Assembly (NCBI RefSeq): GCF_000144605.1
Contig: NC_014375.1
Coordinates: forward strand, 186,001 to 250,000
From: Brevundimonas subvibrioides ATCC 15264
Lineage (GTDB): Bacteria > Pseudomonadota > Alphaproteobacteria > Caulobacterales > Caulobacteraceae
Direction of reading: 5' to 3'
Length of the DNA: 64,000 bases
Both the position numbers and the translations under genes were made by a program. How positions within the stretch are numbered: the first letter of the stretch is position 1; every line of letters starts with the position of its first letter. Positions 19,814-27,620 of the stretch are shown piece after piece. Below the pieces are notes generated by a model. It had not been told where the DNA came from, did not search any database, and worked only from the letters and a program-made list of their open reading frames with translations.

Positions 19814-20233
19814 CTAGGCGGCGTCGGCATCGGCCTTGCCGGCCATTTCGCGGATCATGTCGAGCGCCAGTTTCTGCTGGCGGCTGGACAGTTGGGGCGC
19901 GAGGCGGGCGATCTCGATCGTGTGGCGGGTCGAGGGGAAGTCGTGTTCGAAGGCGGCAGGGCCCGCGCCGTCGGCGACGCCCGGCTGTTCGTTGTTCAAC
20001 CCCTGGAAGAAGTAGGCCACGTCGACCTTGAAGAAGCGCGCGATGTCCCAGAGCTTGGATGCCGAGATGCGGTTGGCACCTTTTTCGTATTTCTGGATCT
20101 GCTGAAAGGTCAGACCGAGGGCACGTCCCAGATCGCTCTGGTTGTAACCGAGACTTATGCGCTTCTCGCAAACGCGTCTGCCCACATGACGATCCACCGG
20201 ATGGGGTCCATCCTCACCGACACCTCTTGCCAT
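19814..20233 (-). CDS. XRE-family transcriptional regulator
   Basis: A 139-residue helix-turn-helix protein. The HTH lies at about residues 16-70 (VGRRVCEKRISLGYNQSDLG, LTFQQIQKYEKGANRISASK), followed by a C-terminal helical segment (APQLSSRQQKLALDMIREMA). The start at 20233 matches the usual short N-terminus of homologous regulators; two upstream in-frame ATGs (20275, 20299) would add up to 22 residues. Proteins of this type are numerous in Caulobacterales and target genes cannot be predicted. The preceding 256 bases (19558-19813) hold no gene that I can support. Confidence 0.88.
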   Translation of the reverse strand: MARGVGEDGPHPVDRHVGRRVCEKRISLGYNQSDLGRALGLTFQQIQKYEKGANRISASKLWDIARFFKVDVAYFFQGLNNEQPGVADGAGPAAFEHDFPSTRHTIEIARLAPQLSSRQQKLALDMIREMAGKADADAA

Positions 20234-20467
20234 CTGTCGTCTGTCTTCGCCTCGATTGAAACCACCGCGCTCCATGCGCCTGTCTGTTGTAGCTGTCATT
20301 CAAATTCTGGGAAATGAGGATTCCACGATTGAATTCAGCGGGCCCTGGCGACTTTGGGACGCGCCACGGCATGATCCGGTCCGTGCGGCGCGGCCGTTCC
20401 GGCCAAGGTTGGCCCCCGGAACGGCCGGTATCCTTCGCCGAATCGAGGGTCGGGCCGGCGTTTCGGT

Positions 20468-22051
20468 TCAGGGACGACGCGCCCGGAGGACCCGGCCCGC
20501 CAGAGGCAGGAGACCCGCCAGAACCAGCAGCCAGAACGCCCCGTCCCCGAACCGTCCGTAGACGGTCAGTCCGGCCGGTTCCGGCAGCAGGGCATCGATG
20601 ACACCGCTCTCGCCCGGATCCAGTCTCTGGCCCCCGACCACGCGGCCCCATGGATCGATCATGGCCGAGACCCCCGTCGGCGTGGCCCGCACGACGGGCA
20701 GGCCGGTTTCGATGGCGCGATAGCTGGCCAGGTTCAGGTGCTGGATCGGGCCCGAGGTGGCCCCGAACCAGGCGTCGTTGGAGACGTTGGCGATCCATTC
20801 GGGCCGCCCGGATCCCCCGGGCGTGAAGCCGGGATACAGGCTCTCGTAGCAGATCAGCGGCTGGACCCGGTCGCCGTTCGGCAGGGTGATCGGCGACGGG
20901 CGCGGTCCCGGGCTGAAATCGGCCGGCATATGCACCAGGCTGCGGATGCCCAGCGATCCCATCAGGTCGCCCAGCGGCAGGAACTCGCCGAACGGCACCA
21001 GCCGGTATTTGTCATAGACCGCCGCGACCCGGAGGCCCGCGGCCCCGACGTCCTCCAGCGCGAACAGGCTGTTGTAGTAGCGGGCCTCGCCGTCCGCCCC
21101 GGCCTCGCCGCGCGCGAACCCGGCGAGCAGGGTCTGGCCGGGACCGAGCGCCCGCGCGATCGCCGGGCCGTCCGCCGAGGCCGGGCCGAACACGTCGTTG
21201 AAGCTGGCCGGCAGGGCCCCCTCGGGCCAGACGACGATGTCCGGCTGGCGCGCGGCCGGGCGGCCGGTCAGGGCGACGTAGCGGTCGACGATCGAGCGGT
21301 AGGCCTCGGGCGTCCATTTGGATTCCTGCTGCACATCGGCCTGGACGATCCGGACCAGGGTGTCGCCCGGCTGGACCACCGCGCCCTGCAGCCGCACCGC
21401 GCCGAAGACGAGCAGGGCGACCAGCGCCACGGCGCCCCCGGCCGCGCCGATCAGCCGCGACCGCCGCGGGCCGTCGTCGACCAGCAGGCCGAAGGCGGAC
21501 ACCGCCGCCACCGTCACGACCCCCAGGCCATAGACGCCCACGATCGAGGCGAATTGCGATCCCGCCGATCCCGCCGCCCAGCTGGCCCCCGCCGGATTCC
21601 ACGGAAAGCCGGTCAGCACATGGCCGCGCAGCCATTCGAACAGGCCGAACAGGGCGGCGAAGACCAGAACCCGGGCCACACCCGAGGGCGCGAACCGGCG
21701 ATACAGGGCCGTGGCCCCGCCCCAGAACAGACCAATCCCGGCGGGCAGCAGACTGGCGGCGAAGGGGGCCATCCAGGCCTGGGCCGGATCCACGAGGAAG
21801 GCCTCGGCGACCCACCAGCAGCCGACACCGAAATAGCCGAATCCCGCCAGCCAGCCGACCCAGAAGGCCCCGCGCGTCGAGGTCGACCGCTCGGCCAGCA
21901 GCATCAGCAGCGGGTAGCCGAGCAGGCCGGGCAGGATCCCGAACGGCGGATGCGCCAGGGCGGCCGCGATCCCGGCCAGCAGCGCCAGCCCGATACGGGC
22001 GAGACGTCCGCTCAGGGCCAGGTTCAGCAGGGCTTTCGGATCAGGCGTCAT
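20468..22051 (-). CDS. lnt: Apolipoprotein N-acyltransferase
   Basis: The 527-residue inner-membrane enzyme adds the third acyl chain to outer-membrane lipoproteins. About eight hydrophobic helices cover residues 15-215, and a nitrilase-like periplasmic domain follows (about 235-490). The catalytic triad is visible: Glu in VVWPEGALP, Lys in YDKYRLVPFGEF and Cys in LICYESLYPG. A last hydrophobic helix lies near the C-terminus. The ATG at 22051 overlaps the ybeY stop by 11 bases. The miaB-phoH-ybeY-lnt order is common in alphaproteobacteria. Confidence 0.97.
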   Translation of the reverse strand: MTPDPKALLNLALSGRLARIGLALLAGIAAALAHPPFGILPGLLGYPLLMLLAERSTSTRGAFWVGWLAGFGYFGVGCWWVAEAFLVDPAQAWMAPFAASLLPAGIGLFWGGATALYRRFAPSGVARVLVFAALFGLFEWLRGHVLTGFPWNPAGASWAAGSAGSQFASIVGVYGLGVVTVAAVSAFGLLVDDGPRRSRLIGAAGGAVALVALLVFGAVRLQGAVVQPGDTLVRIVQADVQQESKWTPEAYRSIVDRYVALTGRPAARQPDIVVWPEGALPASFNDVFGPASADGPAIARALGPGQTLLAGFARGEAGADGEARYYNSLFALEDVGAAGLRVAAVYDKYRLVPFGEFLPLGDLMGSLGIRSLVHMPADFSPGPRPSPITLPNGDRVQPLICYESLYPGFTPGGSGRPEWIANVSNDAWFGATSGPIQHLNLASYRAIETGLPVVRATPTGVSAMIDPWGRVVGGQRLDPGESGVIDALLPEPAGLTVYGRFGDGAFWLLVLAGLLPLAGRVLRARRP

Positions 22052-22502
22052 GCGGCAGGGTGTATGGGTCGGCGACCCCCAGCCTGGCAAGGATGGTCCG
22101 CTCCTCGGCCTCCATCGTCTCGGCCTCGGCCTCGTCCTCGTGGTCCCGGCCCAGCAGATGCAGCACGCCGTGCACCACCAGATGCGTCAGGTGGCCGGTC
22201 AGGGTCTTGCCCTGCGCCGTCGCCTCGCCGGCACAGACGCCGTAGGCCAGGACGATGTCGCCCAGCGGCCGCGGCCCCCCGGTATCGGGCATGTCGGCGG
22301 CCGGAAAGGACAGCACATTGGTCGGCCGGTCCTTGCCCCGGAACCGCGCGTTCAGATCGCGCACCGTCGCATCGTCGGTCAGCAGCACGACCACGCCGCC
22401 GGCCTGCTCGCCCAGGGCGGCGACCGCCGCCCGCTCGACCACCGCCTCGACGTCGTCGATGGCGTCTGTCCAGTCGTCGGCCTCGACCTCGACCTCGATC
22501 AA
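22041..22502 (-). CDS. ybeY: Endoribonuclease / rRNA maturation factor YbeY
   Basis: The 153-residue protein has the metal-binding HGVLHLLGRDHE motif (H-x-x-x-H-x(5)-H type, about residues 111-121) together with FRGKDRPTNVLSFPA and PLGDIVLA. YbeY acts in 16S rRNA 3'-end maturation and ribosome quality control. The start is a TTG whose bases overlap the phoH stop (TTGA), so initiation probably depends on coupling to phoH. The C-terminus overlaps the lnt start. Confidence 0.96.
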   Translation of the reverse strand: MIEVEVEADDWTDAIDDVEAVVERAAVAALGEQAGGVVVLLTDDATVRDLNARFRGKDRPTNVLSFPAADMPDTGGPRPLGDIVLAYGVCAGEATAQGKTLTGHLTHLVVHGVLHLLGRDHEDEAEAETMEAEERTILARLGVADPYTLPHDA

Positions 22503-23497
22503 GCGCCAGGGTCCTTGCGTTCTGGATCCTCGAGATCGGCCTTCGGCCGACCGCCCGCCGCATCGGCGTCATAGGCGCGCACGATCCGCTCGACCATGGC
22601 GTGGCGCACCACGTCCTGCGCCTCGAACTCCAGCACCCCGACCCCCTTCACGTCGCGCAGGATGCGCAAGGCGTGGGCCAGGCCGGAATCGCGCGGGTTC
22701 AGCAGGTCGATCTGCGACGGATCGCCGGTCACCACCATCCGCGCGCCCTCACCCAGCCGGGTCAGGACCATCTTCATCTGCAGCCTGGACGTGTTCTGGG
22801 CCTCATCGACGATGACGAAGGCGTGGCTCAGGGTCCGCCCGCGCATGAAGGCGATGGGGGCCGCCTCGATCTCGCCCTTGTCGCGCCGGCGCTGCACGTC
22901 CTCGGCCCCGAGGATATCGTTCAGGGCCTCCCAGATCGGAGCCAGATAGGGGTCGACCTTCTCGTTGAGGTCGCCGGGCAGGAAGCCCAGCTTCTCGCCG
23001 GCCTCGACCGCCGGGCGGGTGATGACCAGCCTGTCGACCTGCCCCCTCCGCAGGAGGGAGGCGCCGTAGGCGGCGGCCAGGAAGGTCTTGCCCGTCCCGG
23101 CCGGTCCGACGCCGAAGCTCAGTTCGTGGTTGGCCAAGATGTCCAGATAGCGGGCCTGGGCATTGGTCTTGGGCACGATCGCGCCCCGCTTGCCGACCGG
23201 CAGGGCCATGGGGTCGTTGCTGAAGCCCTTGCCCACGCCGCGCGCCTGCCCGATGCCGGCGCGCACGTCGGCCTCGTTGACCTCGGCGCCCTTCTCGGCG
23301 CGCGTGATCAGCCCGGCGATGACCGCCCTGGCATTGGCCCGGTCGCGGGCGCCGCCGTTGATGGAGACCCCGCCGCCGGGGGCCTCGATCAGCACCTTGA
23401 ACGCGTCCTCGATCAGGGCGACGTGGCGGCTGTTGGGCCCGATGACGGCTCTCAGGGAGGCGTCGTCCAGCGCCAGGAATTCACTTTCACGCGCCAA
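22499..23497 (-). CDS. PhoH family ATPase
   Basis: A 332-residue PhoH/YbeZ-type protein with an N-terminal KH-like segment (about 1-90) and a P-loop ATPase with Walker [14 protein letters not shown] (about residue 131) and Walker [11 protein letters not shown] (about 230), followed by GDPSQIDL. PhoH proteins are thought to be RNA helicases or RNases and are linked to YbeY. The gene overlaps miaB by 11 bases upstream and ybeY by 4 bases downstream, so the four genes are one transcription unit. Confidence 0.94.
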   Translation of the reverse strand: MARESEFLALDDASLRAVIGPNSRHVALIEDAFKVLIEAPGGGVSINGGARDRANARAVIAGLITRAEKGAEVNEADVRAGIGQARGVGKGFSNDPMALPVGKRGAIVPKTNAQARYLDILANHELSFGVGPAGTGKTFLAAAYGASLLRRGQVDRLVITRPAVEAGEKLGFLPGDLNEKVDPYLAPIWEALNDILGAEDVQRRRDKGEIEAAPIAFMRGRTLSHAFVIVDEAQNTSRLQMKMVLTRLGEGARMVVTGDPSQIDLLNPRDSGLAHALRILRDVKGVGVLEFEAQDVVRHAMVERIVRAYDADAAGGRPKADLEDPERKDPGA

Positions 23498-24887
23498 TCA
23501 GGCGACCTTTCAAACTGTTCTGCTGACCATGTTCGATCAGCACCGGAACGATCCGGCCCATCAGATGATCCGCGTCCTCGACGTGAACCGACTGCAGATA
23601 TGGGGATCGTCCGATCGCCTGGCGACCGTTGCGGCCCTTCTTCTCGAACAGGACGTTCAGCGTCTTGCCCGCCTGGGCGACGTTGAAGGCCATCTGCTGT
23701 TCGACGATCAGCGCCTGCAGCGCATGCAGCCGGGCCAGCGCCACCTCGGGCGGGACCTGGGTCCCCATGGTCGCGGCGGGCGTCCCCGGCCGGGGCGAAT
23801 ACATGAAGGTGAAGGCCGAGGCGTAGCCGACCTCGCGCACCAGCCCCAGGGTTTCCTCGAAATCCCGGTCCGTCTCGCCCGGAAAGCCGACGATGAAATC
23901 GCCCGAGATGGCGATGTCGGGCCGCGCCTCGCGGATGCGGCCGATCAGGTCGATATACTTCGCCCGCCCGTGCTTGCGGTTCATCGCCCGCAGGATCCGG
24001 TCCGACCCCGACTGCACCGGCAGGTGCAGATAGGGCATCAGGGCGTCCAGCTCGCGGTGCGCCTCGATCAGGTCTTCGGACATGTCGTTGGGGTGGCTGG
24101 TCGTATAGCGGATCCGGTCCAGACCCGGTACCTCCGCCAGCGCCCGCGCCAGCTTCGCCAGGGTCCAGACCCCGTCCGGCCCCGCCCCGTCGTAGGCATT
24201 GACGTTCTGCCCCAGCAGGGTGACCTCGCGCACGCCCTGCGCCGCCAGTCCGCGCGCCTCGTCCAGCACATCGGCGACCGGCCGCGACCATTCGGCCCCG
24301 CGCGTGTAGGGCACGACGCAGAAGCTGCAGAATTTGTCGCATCCCTCCTGCACCGTCAGGAAGGCGGTCGGGCCGTCGACGCCACGCACCCCCAACAGCT
24401 CAGGGGCCATGGCGTCGAACTTCTCGTTCGGCGCAAAGTCCGCCCCGATCCGCTCGCCCCGCGCCCGTGCCGTGCGGGTCAGAAGCTCGGGCAGCTGGTG
24501 ATAGGCCTGGGGGCCGACGACGATGTCGACCGCCGGCTGGCGACGCATGATCTCCTCGCCCTCGGCCTGGGCGACGCAGCCGGCCACCGCGATCGTCATC
24601 GCCCCGCCGCCCGAGGCCGCCTTGTCCAGCTTCATCAGCCGCAGCTTGCCCAGCTCCGAATAGACCTTCTCGGCCGCCTTCTCGCGGATGTGGCAGGTGT
24701 TCAGGATGACGAAGTCGGCCCCCTCGGGCGTATCGGTCGGCGCATAGCCCAGCGGGCGCAGCACATCGGCCATGCGCTCGGAGTCATAGACGTTCATCTG
24801 GCAGCCGTAGGTCTTGATGAACAGCCGCTTGGGCGCCGCAGGGGGCACGGCCGTCTCGACCATGGGCGGGACGAGGGTTTCGGTCAT
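23487..24887 (-). CDS. miaB: tRNA-2-methylthio-N6-dimethylallyladenosine synthase MiaB
   Basis: The 466-residue radical SAM enzyme adds the methylthio group to i6A37 of tRNA. The N-terminal MTTase domain supplies three cluster cysteines ([32 protein letters not shown]). The radical SAM motif is [15 protein letters not shown] (CxxxCxxC), and a TRAM domain ends the protein (about 400-460). I chose the ATG of MTETLVPP at 24887; a longer frame upstream lacks support. It heads the miaB-phoH-ybeY-lnt operon. Confidence 0.97.
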   Translation of the reverse strand: MTETLVPPMVETAVPPAAPKRLFIKTYGCQMNVYDSERMADVLRPLGYAPTDTPEGADFVILNTCHIREKAAEKVYSELGKLRLMKLDKAASGGGAMTIAVAGCVAQAEGEEIMRRQPAVDIVVGPQAYHQLPELLTRTARARGERIGADFAPNEKFDAMAPELLGVRGVDGPTAFLTVQEGCDKFCSFCVVPYTRGAEWSRPVADVLDEARGLAAQGVREVTLLGQNVNAYDGAGPDGVWTLAKLARALAEVPGLDRIRYTTSHPNDMSEDLIEAHRELDALMPYLHLPVQSGSDRILRAMNRKHGRAKYIDLIGRIREARPDIAISGDFIVGFPGETDRDFEETLGLVREVGYASAFTFMYSPRPGTPAATMGTQVPPEVALARLHALQALIVEQQMAFNVAQAGKTLNVLFEKKGRNGRQAIGRSPYLQSVHVEDADHLMGRIVPVLIEHGQQNSLKGRLIGA

Positions 24888-24944
24888 GGCGGGCTTATGA
24901 TCGCCGATCCCGGCGACCGCAAGGCGAGGCACCGCGGCCGTCGA

Positions 24945-25424
24945 TCAGGACAGGCTCTCGGGGTTCACCCGCGCGGCGTTGCGCGTGAAGATCAGGCCCT
25001 CGCGCTTGGACGGCTCGGCCCCCTCGACGGCCTTGCCGTAGAGCTCCAGCTTGTGGCCGACCAGTTCGAAGCCCAGCCGTTCGGCGATCTCGGTCTTCAG
25101 CCGCTCGATCTCGGCGTCGAAGAATTCGATGACCTCGCCGGTGCGCGTGTCGATCAGGTGGTCGTGGTGGTCGTCGCCGGCCTCTTCGTAGCGCGACCGG
25201 CCGTCGCCGAAGTCGTGCTTCTCGACCACCCCGGCCTCCTCGAACAGGCGGACGGTGCGATAGACGGTGGCGATCGAGATGTGCGGATCGATGGCGGAGG
25301 CGCGGCGGTACAGCTCCTCGACGTCCGGATGATCCTCGGCGCTGCCCAGGACGCGCGCGATGACGCGCCGCTGTTCGGTCATGCGCATGCCGCGCTCGGC
25401 GCAGAGTTTCTCGATCCGGTCCAT
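24945..25424 (-). CDS. fur: Fur family transcriptional regulator
   Basis: The 159-residue protein has the Fur winged helix (about 1-85, with DRIEKLCAERGMRMTEQRRVIARVL and SIATVYRTVRLFEEAG) and the metal-binding dimerisation half (DDHHDHLIDTRTGEVIEFF). It lacks the CxxC zinc-site cysteines of some Fur proteins, as is usual for alphaproteobacterial Fur. It represses iron uptake genes in Caulobacter. A Mur-like manganese role in some alphaproteobacteria cannot be excluded from sequence alone. Confidence 0.93.
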   Translation of the reverse strand: MDRIEKLCAERGMRMTEQRRVIARVLGSAEDHPDVEELYRRASAIDPHISIATVYRTVRLFEEAGVVEKHDFGDGRSRYEEAGDDHHDHLIDTRTGEVIEFFDAEIERLKTEIAERLGFELVGHKLELYGKAVEGAEPSKREGLIFTRNAARVNPESLS

Positions 25425-25447
25425 GGGCGGGCAAGATAGGCCCGCGA

Positions 25448-25888
25448 TCAGCCCGTGGGAAGGCTCGCCGGCAAGTTGAGAACCAGTAGCAGAGCATCGA
25501 CCGCCGGGCCGTCCGGGCGGGCGTAGTACCGCGGTCGCCGACCCGCCGGTTCGAAGCCCAGCCGGTCGTACAGCGCCCGCGCCGCGCCGTTGTCCTCGGC
25601 CACCTCGAGGAACAGGCGGGTCGCGCCCGCCGCCGCCACCCGCCGCGTCACGGCCGCGACCAGACGCGAGGCCACGCCCCCGCGCCGCGCGCCCGGCCGC
25701 ACCGCCAGGGTCAGGATCTCGGCGTCGTCCGCCGCCACCTGCACCAGGACGAACCCGTCCGTCTCGGCCTCCAGCAGAACCCCCGGCCCGGCCAGCAGAT
25801 CGGCGAAGGCCCGGGTCGACCAGGGGGCATCGAAGGCCTCCGCGTGGAGGGCGGCCAGGGCCTCGACCACATCGCCGGACTCGCTCAT
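25448..25888 (-). CDS. rimI: Ribosomal-protein-alanine N-acetyltransferase RimI-like (GNAT)
   Basis: A 146-residue GNAT acetyltransferase. The acetyl-CoA-binding region reads ILTLAVRPGARRGGVASRL (about 58-76), followed by ATRLFLEVAEDNGAARALYDRLGF, the typical RimI segment. RimI acetylates the N-terminal alanine of ribosomal protein S18. The ATG overlaps the tsaB stop by 4 bases (ATGA), and the tsaB-rimI-fur order is common in alphaproteobacteria, which supports the name. Confidence 0.9.
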   Translation of the reverse strand: MSESGDVVEALAALHAEAFDAPWSTRAFADLLAGPGVLLEAETDGFVLVQVAADDAEILTLAVRPGARRGGVASRLVAAVTRRVAAAGATRLFLEVAEDNGAARALYDRLGFEPAGRRPRYYARPDGPAVDALLLVLNLPASLPTG

Positions 25889-26562
25889 GCGCCGGACGGG
25901 GTCGCCACGGGCCGCGCCTGCCCGGGCAGGCGGGTGGGCGGCGTGGCGTCGGGCGCGCGCAGATACAGGGGGCGGGGGGGATGGTCGGCCGGATCCAGCA
26001 GGACGGTCAGCCCCGCCAGGGCCTCGGCCGACAGGGCGGTCAGGGCGCCCGCGTCCGGGTCCGCGTCCGGGTCGATCAGCGCCGCCCCCGACCCGGCCAG
26101 CCGCCAGGGCCCGCCCTGCGCCAGCAGGCCGGTCGCCGCCTCCAGATCGAGCGCCTGCGGGTCCGACGTCGCGCGGCCGTCGACGAAGGTCTGGACATAG
26201 ACCTGGCCCCGCCGCGCATCGATGACCGCCGCGGTCGCCCCGTGCCCCTGGTCGGCGCTCCGGGCCAGGGCCGACAGGGTCGAGACCCCGACCACCGGCC
26301 GCTCCAGCGCCGCGCCCAGGCCCTGGGCGAAGGCCAGCCCGACCCGCAGGCCCGTGAACGATCCCGGCCCGACCGTGACGCCGATCCGGTCGATGGCCTC
26401 GAACCCGCCGCCCGCCTCGGCCACCGCGTCGCGCACGAAGCCGCCCAGCCGCTCGGAATGGCCGCGCGCCATGACTTCCGACCGCAGGCCCAGCGGCACG
26501 CCGTTCTCGAACACCCCGGCGGTACAGGCGTCCAGCGCCGTGTCGATGACCAGAACCCTCAT
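25885..26562 (-). CDS. tsaB: tRNA threonylcarbamoyladenosine synthesis protein TsaB
   Basis: The 225-residue protein has the ASKHA-fold segments of TsaB: MRVLVIDTALDACTAG, ARGHSERLGGFV, then IGVTVGPGSFTGLRVGLAFAQ (about 69-89) and VIDARRGQVYVQTF. TsaB supports TsaD in making t6A37 of ANN-decoding tRNAs. I start at the ATG of MRVLVID; the frame is open further upstream but without conservation. It is coupled to rimI by a 4-base overlap. Confidence 0.95.
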   Translation of the reverse strand: MRVLVIDTALDACTAGVFENGVPLGLRSEVMARGHSERLGGFVRDAVAEAGGGFEAIDRIGVTVGPGSFTGLRVGLAFAQGLGAALERPVVGVSTLSALARSADQGHGATAAVIDARRGQVYVQTFVDGRATSDPQALDLEAATGLLAQGGPWRLAGSGAALIDPDADPDAGALTALSAEALAGLTVLLDPADHPPRPLYLRAPDATPPTRLPGQARPVATPSGA

Positions 26563-26709
26563 GCCCGGCCCTCCGGCGTGAGGGTCGCGGGGCGCGCGAC
26601 CGCTCGGTCCGGACGCGCGATTGAAACGGGATTTCGGAAAGACGGGGCCACGCCCGACCATGCCCCAGCCGCGCCGCCCGGGCGAGCCGTTTCGAACGAC
26701 CCACGCGAC

Positions 26710-26724
26710 GTAACCCGTCCTTAA
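26710..26724. promoter_or_regulatory. Weak CtrA-like motif
   Basis: GTAA-N7-TTAA matches the Caulobacter CtrA recognition pattern TTAA-N7-TTAA with one mismatch. It lies 26 bases before the start of the secreted FliL-like protein. A near match of this kind is weak evidence. Confidence 0.25.
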
Positions 26725-26749
26725 GCGCCACTGTGGCACACCGGTGCCC

Positions 26750-27139
26750 ATGAACCGTCGCGCCCTGCTCGCCGCCCCCCTGGCCCTCGCGGCCACGCCC
26801 GCCCTCGCCTCCGGGGGCGGAGGCGGGTCGTCGACCAGCACCTTCTTCCGCTACCCCACGGTCACCGCCAACACCTTCACCTCCGACGGCCGGCGCGGCG
26901 TGATGACGGTCGAGACCGGCGTCGACATCGCCGACCCCGCCCTGCTCCTGCGGGCCCAGCAGTCGGCGCCGCGCGTCCGCGCCGTCTTCAACATCCTGGT
27001 CCAGCGCGAGGCCGCCACCCTGCTCCCCGGCCAGCCGCCCAACGTCGACCGCCTGTCGCGCCAGTTCCAGTCGGCCATGAACATCATCCTGCGCCAGCGC
27101 GGCGCCCGGCTGCTGATCGGCACCGTGATGGTGGTCTGA
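26750..27139 (+). CDS. Exported protein, possibly FliL-like
   Basis: A 129-residue protein with a signal peptide (MNRRALLAAPLALAATPALA), a glycine-rich stretch (SGGGGGSS) and a 100-residue domain: FRYPTVTANTFTSDGRRGVMTVETGVDI, LLLRAQQSAPRVRAVF and FQSAMNIILRQRGARLLIGTVMVV. The periodic pattern (a mature domain ending in a beta strand after a long helix) recalls the periplasmic half of FliL, but the match is loose. I prefer the ATG at 26750 to the GTG six bases upstream. The start of the signal contains two arginines, so Tat export is also possible. Confidence 0.7.
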   Translation: MNRRALLAAPLALAATPALASGGGGGSSTSTFFRYPTVTANTFTSDGRRGVMTVETGVDIADPALLLRAQQSAPRVRAVFNILVQREAATLLPGQPPNVDRLSRQFQSAMNIILRQRGARLLIGTVMVV

Positions 27140-27197
27140 GGGCGGCGGGACCTTCCCGGGCTCCGCTTCGGCCGCACCCACACGACGCTCTGGCCGA

Positions 27198-27620
27198 TCA
27201 GGCGAGCGGGCTGGTCATCGAGGGCGGTTGCGACAGCATCTCCGCGATCGTGGCGGCGAAGGTCGAAATGCGCAGGGGCTTGGACATGACGCGATCGGCG
27301 CCGAAGGCGAGCGCGGGTCTCAGCAGGCTGTCGATATCCATGCTCCCCCCGCTCGAGATCGCGAGAATGCGGACGGACACCTTTCGGCGCCGGAGCTCGA
27401 TGATCGTCTCCAGACCGTCCTTGTTGGGCATGAGCATGTCGAGGACGATGAGGTCGACGGGCTCGGCCGCCACCACGCGCAGGGCGTCGTCGCCGTCTTC
27501 GGCATGAAGGACGCGGTAGCCCTCATCCGCCAGCAGTTCCGCCCCTATGGCGCGCAGGGTGGGGTCGTCGTCGGCGATCAGGATGGTCGGTCGCGACGGG
27601 TCACGGCTCGGATCGGTCAT
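27198..27620 (-). CDS. Single-domain response regulator (CheY-like)
   Basis: A 140-residue stand-alone receiver domain. The acidic pocket is ADDD (17-19), the phosphoacceptor is Asp61 in LIVLDMLMPNKDG, and the conserved lysine is in MSKPL. A DNA-binding output is absent. Its ATG overlaps the stop of the large hybrid kinase by 4 bases (ATGA), so it is almost certainly made with that kinase and is a natural phosphoryl acceptor or modulator for it. Confidence 0.92.
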   Translation of the reverse strand: MTDPSRDPSRPTILIADDDPTLRAIGAELLADEGYRVLHAEDGDDALRVVAAEPVDLIVLDMLMPNKDGLETIIELRRRKVSVRILAISSGGSMDIDSLLRPALAFGADRVMSKPLRISTFAATIAEMLSQPPSMTSPLA

